A stretch of DNA of 64,000 bases from Chamaea fasciata (GCA_029207755.1 JARCOQ010000081.1:62001-126000); one strand, 5' to 3'; shown: positions 11,758 to 22,064, counted from the first letter of the stretch. The notes: generated from the letters alone by a model not told the origin. Made by a program: numbers and translations.

Positions 11758-12335
11758 GTGCCCGGGGAGGGGGAGCTCGCCCCAAATATCCCGGGGGGTC
11801 CCTGGGTTTGGGGTTTGTTGGGGGGATGTTTGGAGCTCGCGGGGATCCAAAGCCGAGCAGCAGATGCCCCTCGGGGGCACATCGGGGGCTCCCCGGGAGG
11901 TGTTTTTGGGGTGTCCCGGTGTCGGCAGAGCCGGGGCGGGGGAACACCGGGTTTGGGGAGCCCGGGAGAGCCGCCGCTTCCCTGAGCGGGAGCCCAGAGA
12001 GAGGAGAGCCCAGAACCGCAAAGCGGGGAGCCCGAGAGGCGGGGGAACGCCTGGGATTGCCGGGACCCCGTTAGGGGCTGGAGGGGCGGGATGGCCGGGA
12101 AGAGGGTTCGGGAGTCGCGGTGCTGGAAGTGGCTGCTCCCAGTGTAAGCCCAGTCACTCCCAGTATCCGTAGGTGGGGAGACAGAAGAGGGGGGAGCTTT
12201 TCGGGTTCCTGGGACTCGCCGCAGCCCGGGGAGGGCGGGCACCGAGCAGACGGGGGATCTCCTTCCCCTTCCCTGTGACGCGGAGGCAAATCCCATCCTG
12301 TCCTTGTCCTTCCTCCCCCAGACAAGGAGCCGAGC

Positions 12336-13910
12336 ATGGAGAGCAGGGAGGACAAATCCCCGCGGCAGAAGCTCGTGGCAGAGGCCGTTTTGAGCGGCTC
12401 CACGGCGCAGGAATGCAACGGGGAGGAAAAGGGCCGGAGATCCCTGAGGAGGAGGGGCTGCAAACGCAGCTGGCGAGGATGTGAGGAGGAAAGAGCCAGG
12501 CCGGGCCGGGAAGGCGGCCGGAGATGGAGCCAGAGCTCAGAGCTGGTGGTCCACGAGCAGCTTTGTGATGGGGAGAAACCCCACAAGTGCTCCGAGTGTG
12601 GGAAGAGCTTCAGCCAGGCCAACAGCCTGATCTGCCACCAAAGGATTCACACAGGTGAACGACCCTACGAGTGTGGGGAATGTGGGAAGAGCTTCAGCCA
12701 GAGAATCAACCTGATCCAGCACCAGAACATCCACACTGGGGAAAGGCCGTACAAGTGTGGGGAGTGTGGGAAGGGCTTCAGGTACAGAGCCAACCTGAAC
12801 TTCCACCAAAGGATCCACACTGGGGAGAAGCCCTACGAGTGTGGGGAATGTGGGATGAGCTTCAGGCAGAGGTCCAGCCTACTCCGCCACCAGATGTTCC
12901 ACACAGGGGAACGACCCTACGAGTGTGGGGAATGTGGGAAGAGCTTCACAGAGAGAGCCACCCTGACTGAGCATCAGAACATCCACACTGGGGAAAGGCC
13001 GTACACGTGTGGGGAATGTGGGAAGGGCTTCAGGCAGAGAGCCAACCTGAGGCTACACCAAAAGATCCACACTGGGGAGAGGCCCTATGAGTGTAGGGAA
13101 TGTGGGAAGAATTTAATCCAGAGTTCAAGTCTGATCAGCCACCAAAGCATCCACACCGGAGAGAGACCCTATGAGTGTGGGGAATGTGGGAAGAGCTTCA
13201 GTCTGAGGTCCAGGCTGATCTTTCACCATAGAATCCACACTGGGGAAAGGCCCTACAAGTGTGGGGAATGTGGGATGAGCTTCAGCCGGAGCTCCCACCT
13301 GATCCTCCACCAAAGGACCCACACCGGGGAACGGCCCTACGAGTGTGGGGAATGTGGGAAGAGCTTCAGCCAGAAAATCAACCTGATCCAGCACCAGAAC
13401 ATCCACACTGGGGAAAGGCCGTACAAGTGTGGGGAGTGTGGGAAGGGCTTCAGCCACAGAGCTAGCCTGAGCTTGCACCTAAAAATCCACACTGGGCAGA
13501 GGCCCTACAAGTGTTGCCAGTGTGGGAAGGGGTTTCGGGTCAGCAGCAAGCTCCTTGAACACCAGCAGACACACACAGAGGAGAGGCCCTTCCGCTGCCC
13601 CGACTGCGGGAAGGGCTTCAGGCACAACTCCAACCTCATCATCCACCGGCGCATCCACACTGGGGAGAGGCCCCAAGAGTGTCCCCAGTGTGGGAAGAGC
13701 TGCTCACAGAGCTCAGCCTTGACCCAACACCAACAAAGGCACCATCAGGAAAGCCCTGCCAGTGCCCCCAGTGCAGAAAGAGCTTCGAGCTCGGCTCCAG
13801 CTCCAGCCCCCACTGGAGGAGCCCCATTGGGCAGAGCCCCGGTGACCCACATTCCCTGTGTTCCGTGTTGGGAAGTCACCTTGCCGATTATCCTTTTGAT
13901 TAGACCTTAA
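12336..13910 (+). CDS. C2H2 zinc-finger protein with 14 fingers
   Basis: The exon probably opens at 12322 after the acceptor TCCTCCCCCAG. The ATG at 12336 has a good context (A at -3, G at +4). The 524-residue frame is uninterrupted. The N-terminus ([20 protein letters not shown]) and a basic linker precede fingers 1-14, from [16 protein letters not shown] to [16 protein letters not shown], joined by HTGERPY linkers. There is no KRAB or SCAN domain. Predicted DNA-contact residues (-1,3,6) are Q-S-C, Q-N-Q, Y-N-F, Q-S-R, E-T-E, Q-N-L, Q-S-S, L-R-F, R-H-L, Q-N-Q, H-S-L, V-K-E, H-N-I and Q-A-Q. Fingers 7 and 14 have lost the core Phe (Leu and Cys). After finger 14 the frame leaves a degenerate 15th finger that is readable in another frame ([15 protein letters not shown]). 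Such proteins are nuclear DNA-binding repressors or silencers of retroelements; the target here is unknown. An upstream coding exon may be missing from my model. Confidence 0.85.
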   Translation: MESREDKSPRQKLVAEAVLSGSTAQECNGEEKGRRSLRRRGCKRSWRGCEEERARPGREGGRRWSQSSELVVHEQLCDGEKPHKCSECGKSFSQANSLICHQRIHTGERPYECGECGKSFSQRINLIQHQNIHTGERPYKCGECGKGFRYRANLNFHQRIHTGEKPYECGECGMSFRQRSSLLRHQMFHTGERPYECGECGKSFTERATLTEHQNIHTGERPYTCGECGKGFRQRANLRLHQKIHTGERPYECRECGKNLIQSSSLISHQSIHTGERPYECGECGKSFSLRSRLIFHHRIHTGERPYKCGECGMSFSRSSHLILHQRTHTGERPYECGECGKSFSQKINLIQHQNIHTGERPYKCGECGKGFSHRASLSLHLKIHTGQRPYKCCQCGKGFRVSSKLLEHQQTHTEERPFRCPDCGKGFRHNSNLIIHRRIHTGERPQECPQCGKSCSQSSALTQHQQRHHQESPASAPSAERASSSAPAPAPTGGAPLGRAPVTHIPCVPCWEVTLPIILLIRP

Positions 13911-14230
13911 TTATTTTCTCTTCTCCCTCTCTTTGTACTGCAAAAGCCAAGAGAGACTGTAGCCCTGCTTTCGTGCCTGAGATCTTTTGGTTTTGTGAAA
14001 TTCTTTTCTCAGGGAATTTTCTGTAAACAAGAGGAGTGTTTTTCTAAAAACTGTAGCATTGTTTTTCATTCCTTTTCCTAGGAGGGACTTCTTGATGTCC
14101 CTCTGCTCTGACCAATGTGATTGACGAGGTTTGTCTTTTTGTCACCAATCAGATTGGTCTGTGTAAAATACTAAGGGAGACACATTCCGAAAAACTAAAG
14201 GAGTCATTTTCAGCCTTGGGAAGCTCCGAG
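13911..14230. other. Unassigned AT-richer stretch with CCAAT boxes
   Basis: Sequence after the zinc-finger stop differs in texture from the flanking arrays. It holds ACCAATGTGATTG and CACCAATCAGATTGG, a paired CCAAT arrangement, followed by TGTAAAATAC. It could be the 3' UTR, a fragment of an LTR U3, or a small promoter. No terminal repeats were found. Confidence 0.35.
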
Positions 14231-14289
14231 TCTCCCAGCTCGGTCCCGCCCAGTCCCGCCCGGAGGCGCGGCCAAAACTCCCCGGAGCG

Positions 14290-14680
14290 AGCGCGGCGGT
14301 CCCGTAGCGATCCCGGAGCGATTCCGGGTCCGATCCCCGTCCCGGTTTCGGGCTCGGTCTCAGTCTCGGTTTCGGATCAGCGCCAGTCTCGGAGCTGATT
14401 CCGGTGCCGGTCTCGGTCTGTCCCGGAGCGCTGCCGGTCTCGGTTCTGGCCGCGGTCCTGGAGCCTTCCCGGGGCCGGTTCCGGAGCGCTCCCGGCGCCG
14501 GTCGCATTGTCGGTCGTGGTCTCAGTCTTGGTTCCGGTACCAGTTCTGGTGCCGGTTTCGGTGTCGGTCCCAGTGCCGGTGCCTGTGCGGGGCCGGTCTC
14601 AGTTGCGGTGACGGTCTCAGTGTTGGTGTTGCTGCGGGTTCCGGTGCTGATCTTGTCCCGTTCCCGGAGATTTTTGGCCC
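14290..14680 (+). repeat. CGGTCTC/CGGTGCC hexamer-based minisatellite, copy 2
   Basis: Array with the same approximately 6-base unit as 10615-10860. It is preceded at 14240-14310 by a block (CCCGCC, GGCGCGGCCAAAACTCCCCG, GAGCGCGGCGGTCCC) that is repeated at 15310-15370 ahead of the third array. The repeated order shows that array and leader were duplicated together. Confidence 0.7.
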
Positions 14681-14764
14681 ATTTGGATGATTTGAAGCTA
14701 AACCTGGTGGATTTACGGTGGATTTTCGGCACAACTGGCGATTTTAAGCGAACCCGGGCGGTTT

Positions 14765-15040
14765 TAGGACCGCGCGTCCCCTTGGCCCCGCCCCTTTCCC
14801 CTCCCAGTTCCCGCCCTTTCCTTGGCCCCCGCCCTCCCAGGCCGGGCCCAGGCCCGGGGGAGGAGGAGGAGGGAGGGAGGAAGAGGCGCCGCGGCAGCAG
14901 GAGCGGGAGGAGAAGACGAGCGGAGGGAGCGGCGGCTCCAGCGCTCCCTGAACTGGCGGCACCGCCGGGATCATCGCCCCCCATCCCGCAGGTGCCCGGG
15001 GAGGGGGAGCTCGCCCCAAATATCCCGGGGGGTCCCTGGG
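14765..15040 (+). promoter_or_regulatory. Orphan copy of the zinc-finger promoter and leader exon
   Basis: From about 14780 to 15040 this is almost base-for-base the block at 11550-11810: the GC boxes, the GGAGGAGG run, the leader ending CATCCCGCAG before GTGCCC, and the start of the intron. No finger-coding exon follows before the next array, so it is a promoter without its gene. High identity suggests a recent duplication or gene conversion. Confidence 0.65.
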
Positions 15041-15109
15041 TTTGGGGATATTTTTGTGGGCGGATGTTGGGATCGGGATTGTGTGGGGCTGGGTGGGTGG
15101 GATGTGGTT

Positions 15110-15245
15110 TGAGAGTAAATCACACTTGGAGAGTTCTTGGTCACATGGACTGGGATTTTACAGACTGGGATCACATGGACTGGGATTTCACAGGCTGGAC
15201 CATCTGGATCAGAACCATAGAGACTGGGATCATCTGGACCGGGGT
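15110..15245 (+). repeat. Short tandem repeat (CACATGGACTGGGATT type)
   Basis: Five to six imperfect copies of a roughly 20-25 base unit containing GACTGGGATC or CATGGACTGGGATTT. It lies downstream of the orphan promoter. No coding signal is seen. Confidence 0.55.
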
Positions 15246-15247
15246 GG

Positions 15248-15276
15248 CCGCCTCGGAACGATGCGAACCGAGGCGG
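15248..15276. repeat. Perfect 9-bp inverted repeat with 11-base loop
   Basis: CCGCCTCGG at 15248-15256 faces CCGAGGCGG at 15268-15276, separated by AACGATGCGAA. It lies at the junction between the short tandem repeat and the next duplicated leader block. It could mark a rearrangement point or a protein-binding palindrome. Confidence 0.5.
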
Positions 15277-15329
15277 TCCCGCCCGGCCCAGGGCAACCTC
15301 CCCGTCCCTCCCAGTCCCGCCCGGGGGCG

Positions 15330-15890
15330 CGGCCAAAACTCCCCGGAGCGAACGCGGCGGTCCCGGAGCGATCCTGGAGCCGATCCCGGAGCGATTCCGG
15401 GTCCGATCCCGGTCCCTGTTTCGGCCTCGGTCTCAGTCTCGGTCCCGGAGCGCTCCCGGTGCTGATTCCGGTCGCGGTGCCGATCTCGATCCCGGAGCGG
15501 TGCCAGTCTCGGTGCCAGTGCCGGTTCCAGTTTCGGTCCTGGTCTCAATCTCGGTGTCGGAGCGGTGCCGGTGCCGTTTTTGGTCCCGGAGTGCTCCCAG
15601 TGCCAATCCCAGTCTTGGTCCCGGAGCGGTGCCAGTCTCGGTGCTGGTTCCGGTGCCGGTCTCGGTCTCGATCCCGGAGCGCTCCCGGTCTGGGTTCTGG
15701 CCGCAGTCCTGGTGCCGGTGCCGGTTCCGCAGCGCTCCCGGCGCCGGTCCCAGTGTCGGTGTCGGTCTCAGTCTTGGTTCCGGTACCAGTTCTGGTGCCG
15801 GTTTCGGTGTCGGTCCCACAGTGCGGGTCCCGGAGCGGTGCCGGTCTCGGTTCCGGTGTCGGTCTCGGTCTCGGTGCCGGAGATTTTAGG
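15330..15890 (+). repeat. CGGTCTC/CGGTGCC hexamer-based minisatellite, copy 3 (longest)
   Basis: About 560 bases of CGGTNY units with the recurring spacer CCCGGAGCGGTGCC or CCCGGAGCGCTCCC. It ends in GCCGGAGATTTTAGG, the same junction as at 14670 and 10855. A GC-box promoter follows directly. Confidence 0.7.
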
Positions 15891-15924
15891 GTCTTGCGGG
15901 TGATTTTAAGCCAAACCGGGCCCT

Positions 15925-16209
15925 TTTAGGACCGCGCGTTCCCCTGACCCCGCCCATTTCCCCTCAGAATTCCCGCCGTTTCCCGGACCCCGCCCCTTTC
16001 CCCTCCCAGTTCCCGCCCTTCTCTGACCCCGCCTCGTTCCATTCGTTCCCCGCCCTTTCATTGGCCACGCCTCTTTTCCCTTGGGCCCCGCCCATCTGCT
16101 GGCGCGTTCCCTCGAGCGCATGCGTACATTACCCAGAGGTGGCTCTCCCGGGCGCCGTCATCTTTATTCCGTGTCCCCCGAGCCGGCTCCGGCGTGTCCG
16201 AGACCTACG
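15925..16209 (+). pseudogene. Second copy of RAB4-like promoter and exon 1
   Basis: Paralogous to 8465-8707. It has repeated GC boxes, CATTGGCCACGCC, GAGCGCATGCGTAC (the NRF1 palindrome is damaged), GCCGTCATCTTTA (YY1 core altered) and the exon tail CCGGCGTGTCCGAGACCTACG followed by GTGGGG. The normal start position is again GTG (16194). The upstream ATG of copy 1 is ATT here (16128), so this copy has no in-frame ATG in the exon. A G-rich intron follows, but the homology ends at the LTR border near 16727 and no exon 2 is present. A dead 5' fragment is the simplest reading; the promoter might still fire. Confidence 0.7.
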
Positions 16210-16720
16210 GTGGGGCAATGGGGGATCTATAGGGGATCTCTAGGGGATCTATAGGGGTCTGGGGGGACCTGGAAGTCTCCTTAGAGGATTTGATGGGGGA
16301 TCTGCAGGAGATTTGGGGCGGTCTGTAGGGGCTTTAGGGCGGTCTGGGGATCCCTAAAGGGGGCTGGGCGGGTCGAGGGGCTCTATCGGGGTCTGGGGGC
16401 TCTGTAGAGGGTCCGTAAAGGGGGTCCGGGCGTCCCTAAATGGGGTCCGGTGTCTGTGGGGGATTTGGGGGGTCTGGGGGAGTCTGGAGGTCCCCAGGGG
16501 GGTCTGAGGGGATATATAGGGGCTCGATAGAGGGTCCGGGGGCGCCTGGGGGACCCTATAGGGGATCTGGGGTTCTCTGCATGGGATGTAAGGGGGTCTG
16601 GGGGAGTCTTGGCACCTCTATAGTGGAGTTTTGGGGCACATAAAGGAAATTTTTGTGAATTTTTGGCTCTATACAGCTAATTCTTGGAAATTTGGGGTCC
16701 ATATTGGGCAATTTGGGGTG
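16210..16720 (+). repeat. G-rich intronic minisatellite, second copy
   Basis: Paralogous to 8710-9600, including GGGGGATCTATAGGGGATCTC and, near its end, the TTCTTGGAAAT and GGGCAATTTGGGG words also seen at 9560-9610. The homology stops at about 16726, where the LTR-like sequence begins. Confidence 0.65.
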
Positions 16721-16726
16721 TTCTAT

Positions 16727-17330
16727 TGAATTATTAAAAAAATAGGAATATCGCCCTAATGCCGATATCCAACAATGACGGACAAAAGACTCTCCAGCAG
16801 TTTAGAGTTAGAAAGTGTATGTTTAATTACGACGCCGGGCAGCGTGCGGGATAGCTCCCGAACACACGCGCGCTCACAGAAGATCACAGGGTCTTTTTAT
16901 GTACAGAAGGATTGAATACCCAAAACACAAATGTATATTCATGACTTTAGTACCTCCCATTCCCCGCTCCCTATGGTAATTAGCCAAAAGCTATTAAGCA
17001 TGCGTGGTTTGTTCTTTGAAATGGGTCGGTGGTCTTTTTTATGGGGCGGGGTCTCAAAATGATGAAGTAAGTGAGTCTTCTTCGCTTTGACTTTTTAACC
17101 TTTTAGTGTTGCGTGACGACTGAATCCCGTTTTCCCAGGAGTATTTGATTTCTGAATTCATTGTCCTTCTTGAAGCCTATTGATTAGTCAGAACACACAA
17201 ACATAAGTTGACAGGCCCCATGATTTATCAGTTCCTTAAATCCGGCTTCTGCTTATCAAAAGGGAAGTCTATCTGTCTTACTTCAGCAATATCCAGTTAA
17301 AGTCTGTAATTCTTCAAAATTAATGTTTCA
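16727..17330 (-). mobile_element. Probable solo LTR of an endogenous retrovirus
   Basis: On the minus strand the unit runs from TGAAACATTAATTTTG to TTTTTTTAATAATTCA, with TG...CA ends and a short inverted terminal match (TGAA). It contains a TATA-like ACATAAAAAGACC (near 16895-16905) and, about 65 bases on, an ATTAAA poly(A) signal (near 16829). It interrupts the RAB4-like intron on one side and abuts MROH sequence on the other. Direct repeats at the two ends are not evident (TTCTAT and ATCCCC), so the ends may be wrong, or the element may sit at a rearrangement junction. Confidence 0.55.
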
Positions 17331-17451
17331 ATCCCCTTGGTCCCTGCTCCCTCGTGGCCATGGCAAGAGCGGGCTGGGCTGGCCCTGGCAGGGGGCTCTC
17401 CTCGGGTCCCTGCTGATCAGGGCTATGGCCCCGTGTTCCTCTGTCTTGCAG

Positions 17452-17651
17452 CCCTTGAAGACACGGCAGATGACAGCAGCCCTGCCATCAGAAACCTGGC
17501 CATTGAAACAGCCTTGGTCCTCCGGGCAGTCCAGAGAGCTCCGTACTCCATCCTGCAGAAGCTGCGAGATCAGCTCCGCAGGGCACGGAAGACACGGCCT
17601 CGACTGTCGGGCCTGGGCTGGCTGCGCTGCTGGAGCTCTGCGGAGAGCTGA
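17452..17651 (+). pseudogene. MROH family last exon, isolated fragment
   Basis: After the acceptor CTGTCTTGCAG, the reading frame gives LEDTADDSSPAIRNLAIETA followed by a basic stretch and RPRLSGLGWLRCWSSAES, then TGA at 17649-17651. This is the characteristic C-terminus of avian MROH-like proteins. The exon itself looks intact. All upstream exons are missing because the LTR-like sequence begins about 120 bases before it. It is therefore probably a 3' remnant of a gene truncated by the rearrangement. Confidence 0.75.
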
Positions 17652-18267
17652 TCTGGGACACTCTGCCTGCTGGGGCCAACTGAGCCAGTGGGGATTTTCT
17701 TCTTCTACAGGATTCTTCTTTTCTTCTTTTTTTTCTTCAGTATATAAATATAGGATATGTGTTACAATACACGGACTCCCAGGATTTTTCTTTTGCTGCC
17801 CTGGGTGCACAGGGGAAGAGGGGGAAAAGGGTGCTTTGTGCTCAGCAAGCTGCCCAGGCGTGCAGCCTTGCAGGGAAAATGGCCAGAAGCCCCTCGGCCC
17901 TCGGTGGTCCTGCGGAAGCCTTTGCACTGCCGAGAGAGCGCGTGGGCGGGGGCCGGAGCTGTGGGCATCCCTGCGAGGCCGGAGCCTGGAGATGGCCACA
18001 AGCCCTGTGCCAGCCAGGAACCGCCGTCTGTGTCCTCCTGCCCGTGTGCTGCTGGCCGGATTGCTGAGGGCTCCGCGGTGCCTCTTGATCGGGCTCCTCT
18101 GGAGCTGCTGTGGGGCTGCGCCTCTGCTGCCGGGCAGGCTGGCCGGGCTGGGGGAGACTCTGAGGGGCTGGGCTGGTGGGAAGCCCTGAGGAATTGGGTG
18201 TCAGAGGCCACAAGCAGCCCCTGGGGAGCTGCCATGTTCCTGCCAGCCGGCTGCTCTGGCGCTCCCC

Positions 18268-18899
18268 CAAAGTACCTGCGGAGTGAGTGCAGGGAAAGGT
18301 GTAACCTTGCGCTCAGGGCCCTTCTCGAGCTCACTGAGGATCCCTCCCTCAATGGTGACAAGGGGGCAGTGGCTGGAGCTGAGCTGGGGAATGCAGTCGC
18401 TTGGGCTTGGCTGGCCTTCGAGAGCTCAGGCAGCTGCTCCCAGCTCTCCTGCCTCCTGGTTCGGCTGCCCGAGTACCTCGGGACAGGCCTTTGGCCTCTG
18501 GGCCCTGTTGGCACCAGGGCGGCGTTTCACGACTTGTGTTCCTCACAGGCCAAAAAAGTGTGGCCCCTGACTGAACATTTTGTGGAGCTCCTGCGGGACA
18601 CAGATGAACAGTCAGTCAGGATGACGGCCGTGATGCTCAGCTTTGCAGTTTTGGACAAGGACATGCTGAGACCCAGCCCTGTCGCCCTGCAGCTGGTTGC
18701 GGTGCTCCTGCCACTCTCTGACCATGCAAGGCTCTGTGCCCCCAGCCACGGCCACTGTGTGCCCACCAAACACTTGGTGCCCTGTGGGTTTGCAGGCTCA
18801 CGCCCAGCTGAGCCCCGAGCAGCCGATGCTGAGGTCTTTTTTTCTTCCTTTCATAGAGGATAACGGCCAGGTGCAGCTGCTGTCCACACTGCTCTTCTG
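18268..18899 (+). pseudogene. MROH family fragment, three exons, broken
   Basis: Three exon-like pieces correspond to exons seen on the minus strand at 514-377 and 168-1. They are about 18268-18354 (YLRSECRERCNLALRALLEL, donor AATG before GTGACA), 18549 to about 18735 (AKKVWPLTEHFVELLRDTDE and SVRMTAVMLSFAVLDKDML, acceptor CTCACAG), and about 18856-18899 (EDNGQVQLLSTLLF followed by TGA). The second piece lacks a clear donor, the first lacks its normal start, and the third stops far too early. These belong upstream of the last exon in a normal gene but lie downstream of the 17452 exon, so they come from a second, scrambled copy. Confidence 0.7.
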
Positions 18900-21800
18900 A
18901 AAATTGGTGACTGTTTGCAGGGCCCCTGGGAGGGAATATTGGGGTTCCTGGCAGCAGGATCCTTGTGCAGCTTCAGACTGGGGTGGGCAGCACTTCCATC
19001 TGCAGCTTCCATGTGCTGCTCCGGCAGCTGCTGCTGCTGCTGGGGACCCTGAGGGAAGAGGCCACGGGAGGGATGGAAATGCTGCACGGACAGCAGCAGC
19101 CAGGGCCAGGAATGAGCTTTGCCTTCCTGGCTGCTGAAATGAGGCTCCTTTAGTGCAAGAGGAGGCAAAGGCAAAATCAATTTCAACAATTCAAGGGAAA
19201 CTGTGGAAAATTGGAAGCCTCTCAAAATGTCACACACATTCATCTGGGAGCTCTTCAGCGTTGGTTCTTGTAAAAAGCCTTTCCCGTTTTCCCTTGGCTC
19301 TGAGATTCTGGGAGCCACCGCTGGGCTTCAGGGTTCAACTGATTTTTATTTTCCAGGTTTTTAAACAGGGCTCTGAATTGGGCATCTCTTGCCACTTTTT
19401 CTGCTCAGAACCTTGAGAAAGGTTCTCTGCTCCTGTGAGCCACATCTTGAAGGGTGGTTGGCAACCATGGAATGCTCTGGGAAAGCACTTGATTGACTTC
19501 AGGGCCAGGCTGGAGAGCTCAGCCTGAGGAAAGAACTGTTCCAGATGCCTCTGTCCATGTCCAGCTCCTCACAGCTGAGTCCCTGAACACCCTGGGTGGT
19601 TTATAGGGATTGATTTTCCCCTCCTGTTCACTTGGAGGTGATTTTGCCATCCTTTAGAGGAACATCTGACCAGCCCCTGCCCCCATTCCATTTTATTCTC
19701 TCCACTTTGAAGCTGGACCGCTGGGTTTGACATGTAAATTGGTAGTGTCTCCCCGTTCTTCCCTCCAGCCCTCCATTGTGACTTGTATTAAACACTGCAA
19801 ACGGCCTCATTTGTCTCGTGGGGAAGATGTGAGGTGGAGAAAGTTAACAGCATTTGTTTTCATGAACCTTGTGCTAGTAAAGAAAAATGAGGTTGGTCAT
19901 TTTGGTGTGGTGCTGAGTGTTGGGATTTGGGAGTTTATTTCTTGCTATTGTTCTTATTATTTATTAGTGTTACTTTTCACTGGTCAGATTTTTAAACCTT
20001 AGACACGATTAACCAAGGCTGGATGTAAGTCATTAGGAAAATTCCCTTGCATTTTCCACTGGGATTAAACGGTTCAGTGGACTCCAAGTTGCCAGTGGAT
20101 TCTAAAGATGGGAAACCCTGTTAGTGGTGGGTTTGGTGTGGTTTGGAGCTGGGGAAGGCTCTCACCCCCTCCCGGAGGTGCCCCAAGCCCGCTCTGCTGC
20201 CACGTCTGCACTCGCGGCCCCTCACGGCTGCCCTGCCCTGGGGACACGGTGGGACCCCGCTGCTGCCGGGGCTGAGGCTCCTCACGGCCCCTCAAACCCC
20301 TCCTGGCTACACAGAACCTCTCCTGGCCCCCGACAGCCCTTCATGGCCCTTCATTGCCCCTCCCGGCCCCTCAGGGCCCCTCCCGGCCCCAGGCGTGGAG
20401 CTCCTCCCGAAGGAGAAGGGGCCGGGCCCTGCTGGTTCTCCTTTTATTTCGGTCGTTTCGCAGCCGTGAGGAAAGAAAGGCTGAAATGGAGCCTTTGCCC
20501 AGCGGTTCCCTCCGGGTCAATTGCGGCCGAAGCTCCGTGCCGGCGCTGGCCCCAGCACCAGCATCCCCGCAGCCCCGCCGGCCTTTGCTGTCCCCCCGTG
20601 TCCATTCCCTGTCCCCGAGGCCCGCCCGGCTCTGGCAGCAGCAGGAGCCGCAGCGCAGCGGGCGCCGGCCCGGCCCGGCCGGGGCTCCCGGGCAGGAGCA
20701 GCAGCAGCGCCGGCCCCTTCCCACCTGCTCCTGCCTCGCCTTCCAAGGCCTTTGTCCGGCTCCACTGCGGCCTGGAGCAACGCTCACCCGCCAACAGCCC
20801 AGACTGCTCAGGGCCCGCCTGTGCTGCCCCGACCCAGCCTCCAGAGAAAGGAAGGGTCGGCTTCCAGCGCTGTTTTCAGCACTGTTTCACTCCGCCCGAG
20901 GTGACGGCAGGAGGCTGCTGCTGCCTTTGCCTTGGCGATTGGAGATCGCGGCGGCTGCTGCACCCCTCTGGCTGCCGACTGGATTTTATCAGGACAACTG
21001 CAATTGCCTTTTTCCATCCTTGCTACCCGCTGTGCTTTTGTGACAGTGAACTCAGTCTTTCTGTTGCCGGCACCGGGCAAAGAAGAGACTGAAATGCTCC
21101 CAAGTCCCCGGGCACTAAGTCGAGGGGAATTAAAGCCACACAGGCCACATTTGCAGCGCTCCAACACAGCCCTGCTGCTGGTGCTGCTGAAATAGAATCA
21201 ACTTAGAGAGGCCATCACAAAAATTGCCGCTGGGGTGTCAAACAAAATGCAAAAATGCACCCGGAGAAAGAAAAACCAGAACTTCTTGACTCACTTCATT
21301 GCTTCCTGCGAGCAGCAGAAAAGGGAGATGCCCAGAGGTATTTCCAGCTGCTGCTGATCCCAGCTGGAGCTCTCTGCAGAGTCCCAGCAGGAACCTGAGC
21401 CCAGCCCGGGGAGCTCACACAGTGTCAGGGAGATTCTGTCTCTGGATTCAGTCAGGGTTGCATTCCCCAACAAGTGCTGGTGCCACCTCCTGTTTTCTTG
21501 GATTAAAACAGTAACAAGGAAAACCTTACCAATGGCACAACTCCCCAGTCCACAAGGAAAAAAGAAAGGACAAATCGTAAAGTTTTCCAAACATTTGTCC
21601 TGCTTTGCTGCAAAAGTCGTGCTGCACTCAGTATGGAAATCCAGGAGAAGCTGCAGTTGGTGGCACATCTTGTGCCAGCAGCTCGACCTCGTTCTCCACC
21701 AAAGGTTCTTGAAAAGAGCAGCTGGGACTGTGGTGAAGGTTGCTGGAAAACTGCAACAGCTTTCCAGAAGTGAAATGAAAACGCAAGAAATAAACCAAGA

Positions 21801-22060
21801 GGTTTTCCTCTATTTATTTCTATGCTTCCCTTTTCCGTGTTGCACTACTTCTCCGTGCCATTAATTCCAAATGGATCTCACCTCTCAGATCGATGACTTA
21901 GCGAGTTTTAGACCCTCGAAAATACCATGGGCCGTACACAGAGTTTGCCTTCCCCTGTTTTTGCTGCAAAGTAACGCTGGAGACATAAGCGTAGTGCTTG
22001 GGTCGGGCACGAATCCTACAAGCAGGGAATGTGTCCTGACAGTGTCTGAGCCTCAGCAGG
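18900..22060. other. No recognisable gene; includes a GC-rich patch at 20150-20950
   Basis: Sequence 18900-20100 is AT-richer and featureless. 20150-20950 is CpG-rich with CCCCTC-type runs and could be a promoter or island. 21000-22060 has no motif I can assign. Long open frames in the GC-rich patch are low in complexity (Ala/Pro/Arg) in several frames at once, so I do not call them genes. Confidence 0.5.
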
Positions 22061-22064
22061 GACA

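Noticed and set aside
10531..15929. Frames encoding Val/Pro/Ser/Arg low-complexity proteins
   Set aside because: They translate the CGGTNY hexamer arrays; codon content simply mirrors the repeat.
20124..21092. 320-codon plus-strand frame in a GC-rich patch
   Set aside because: Low complexity, several overlapping frames are open, no family motif or splice support.
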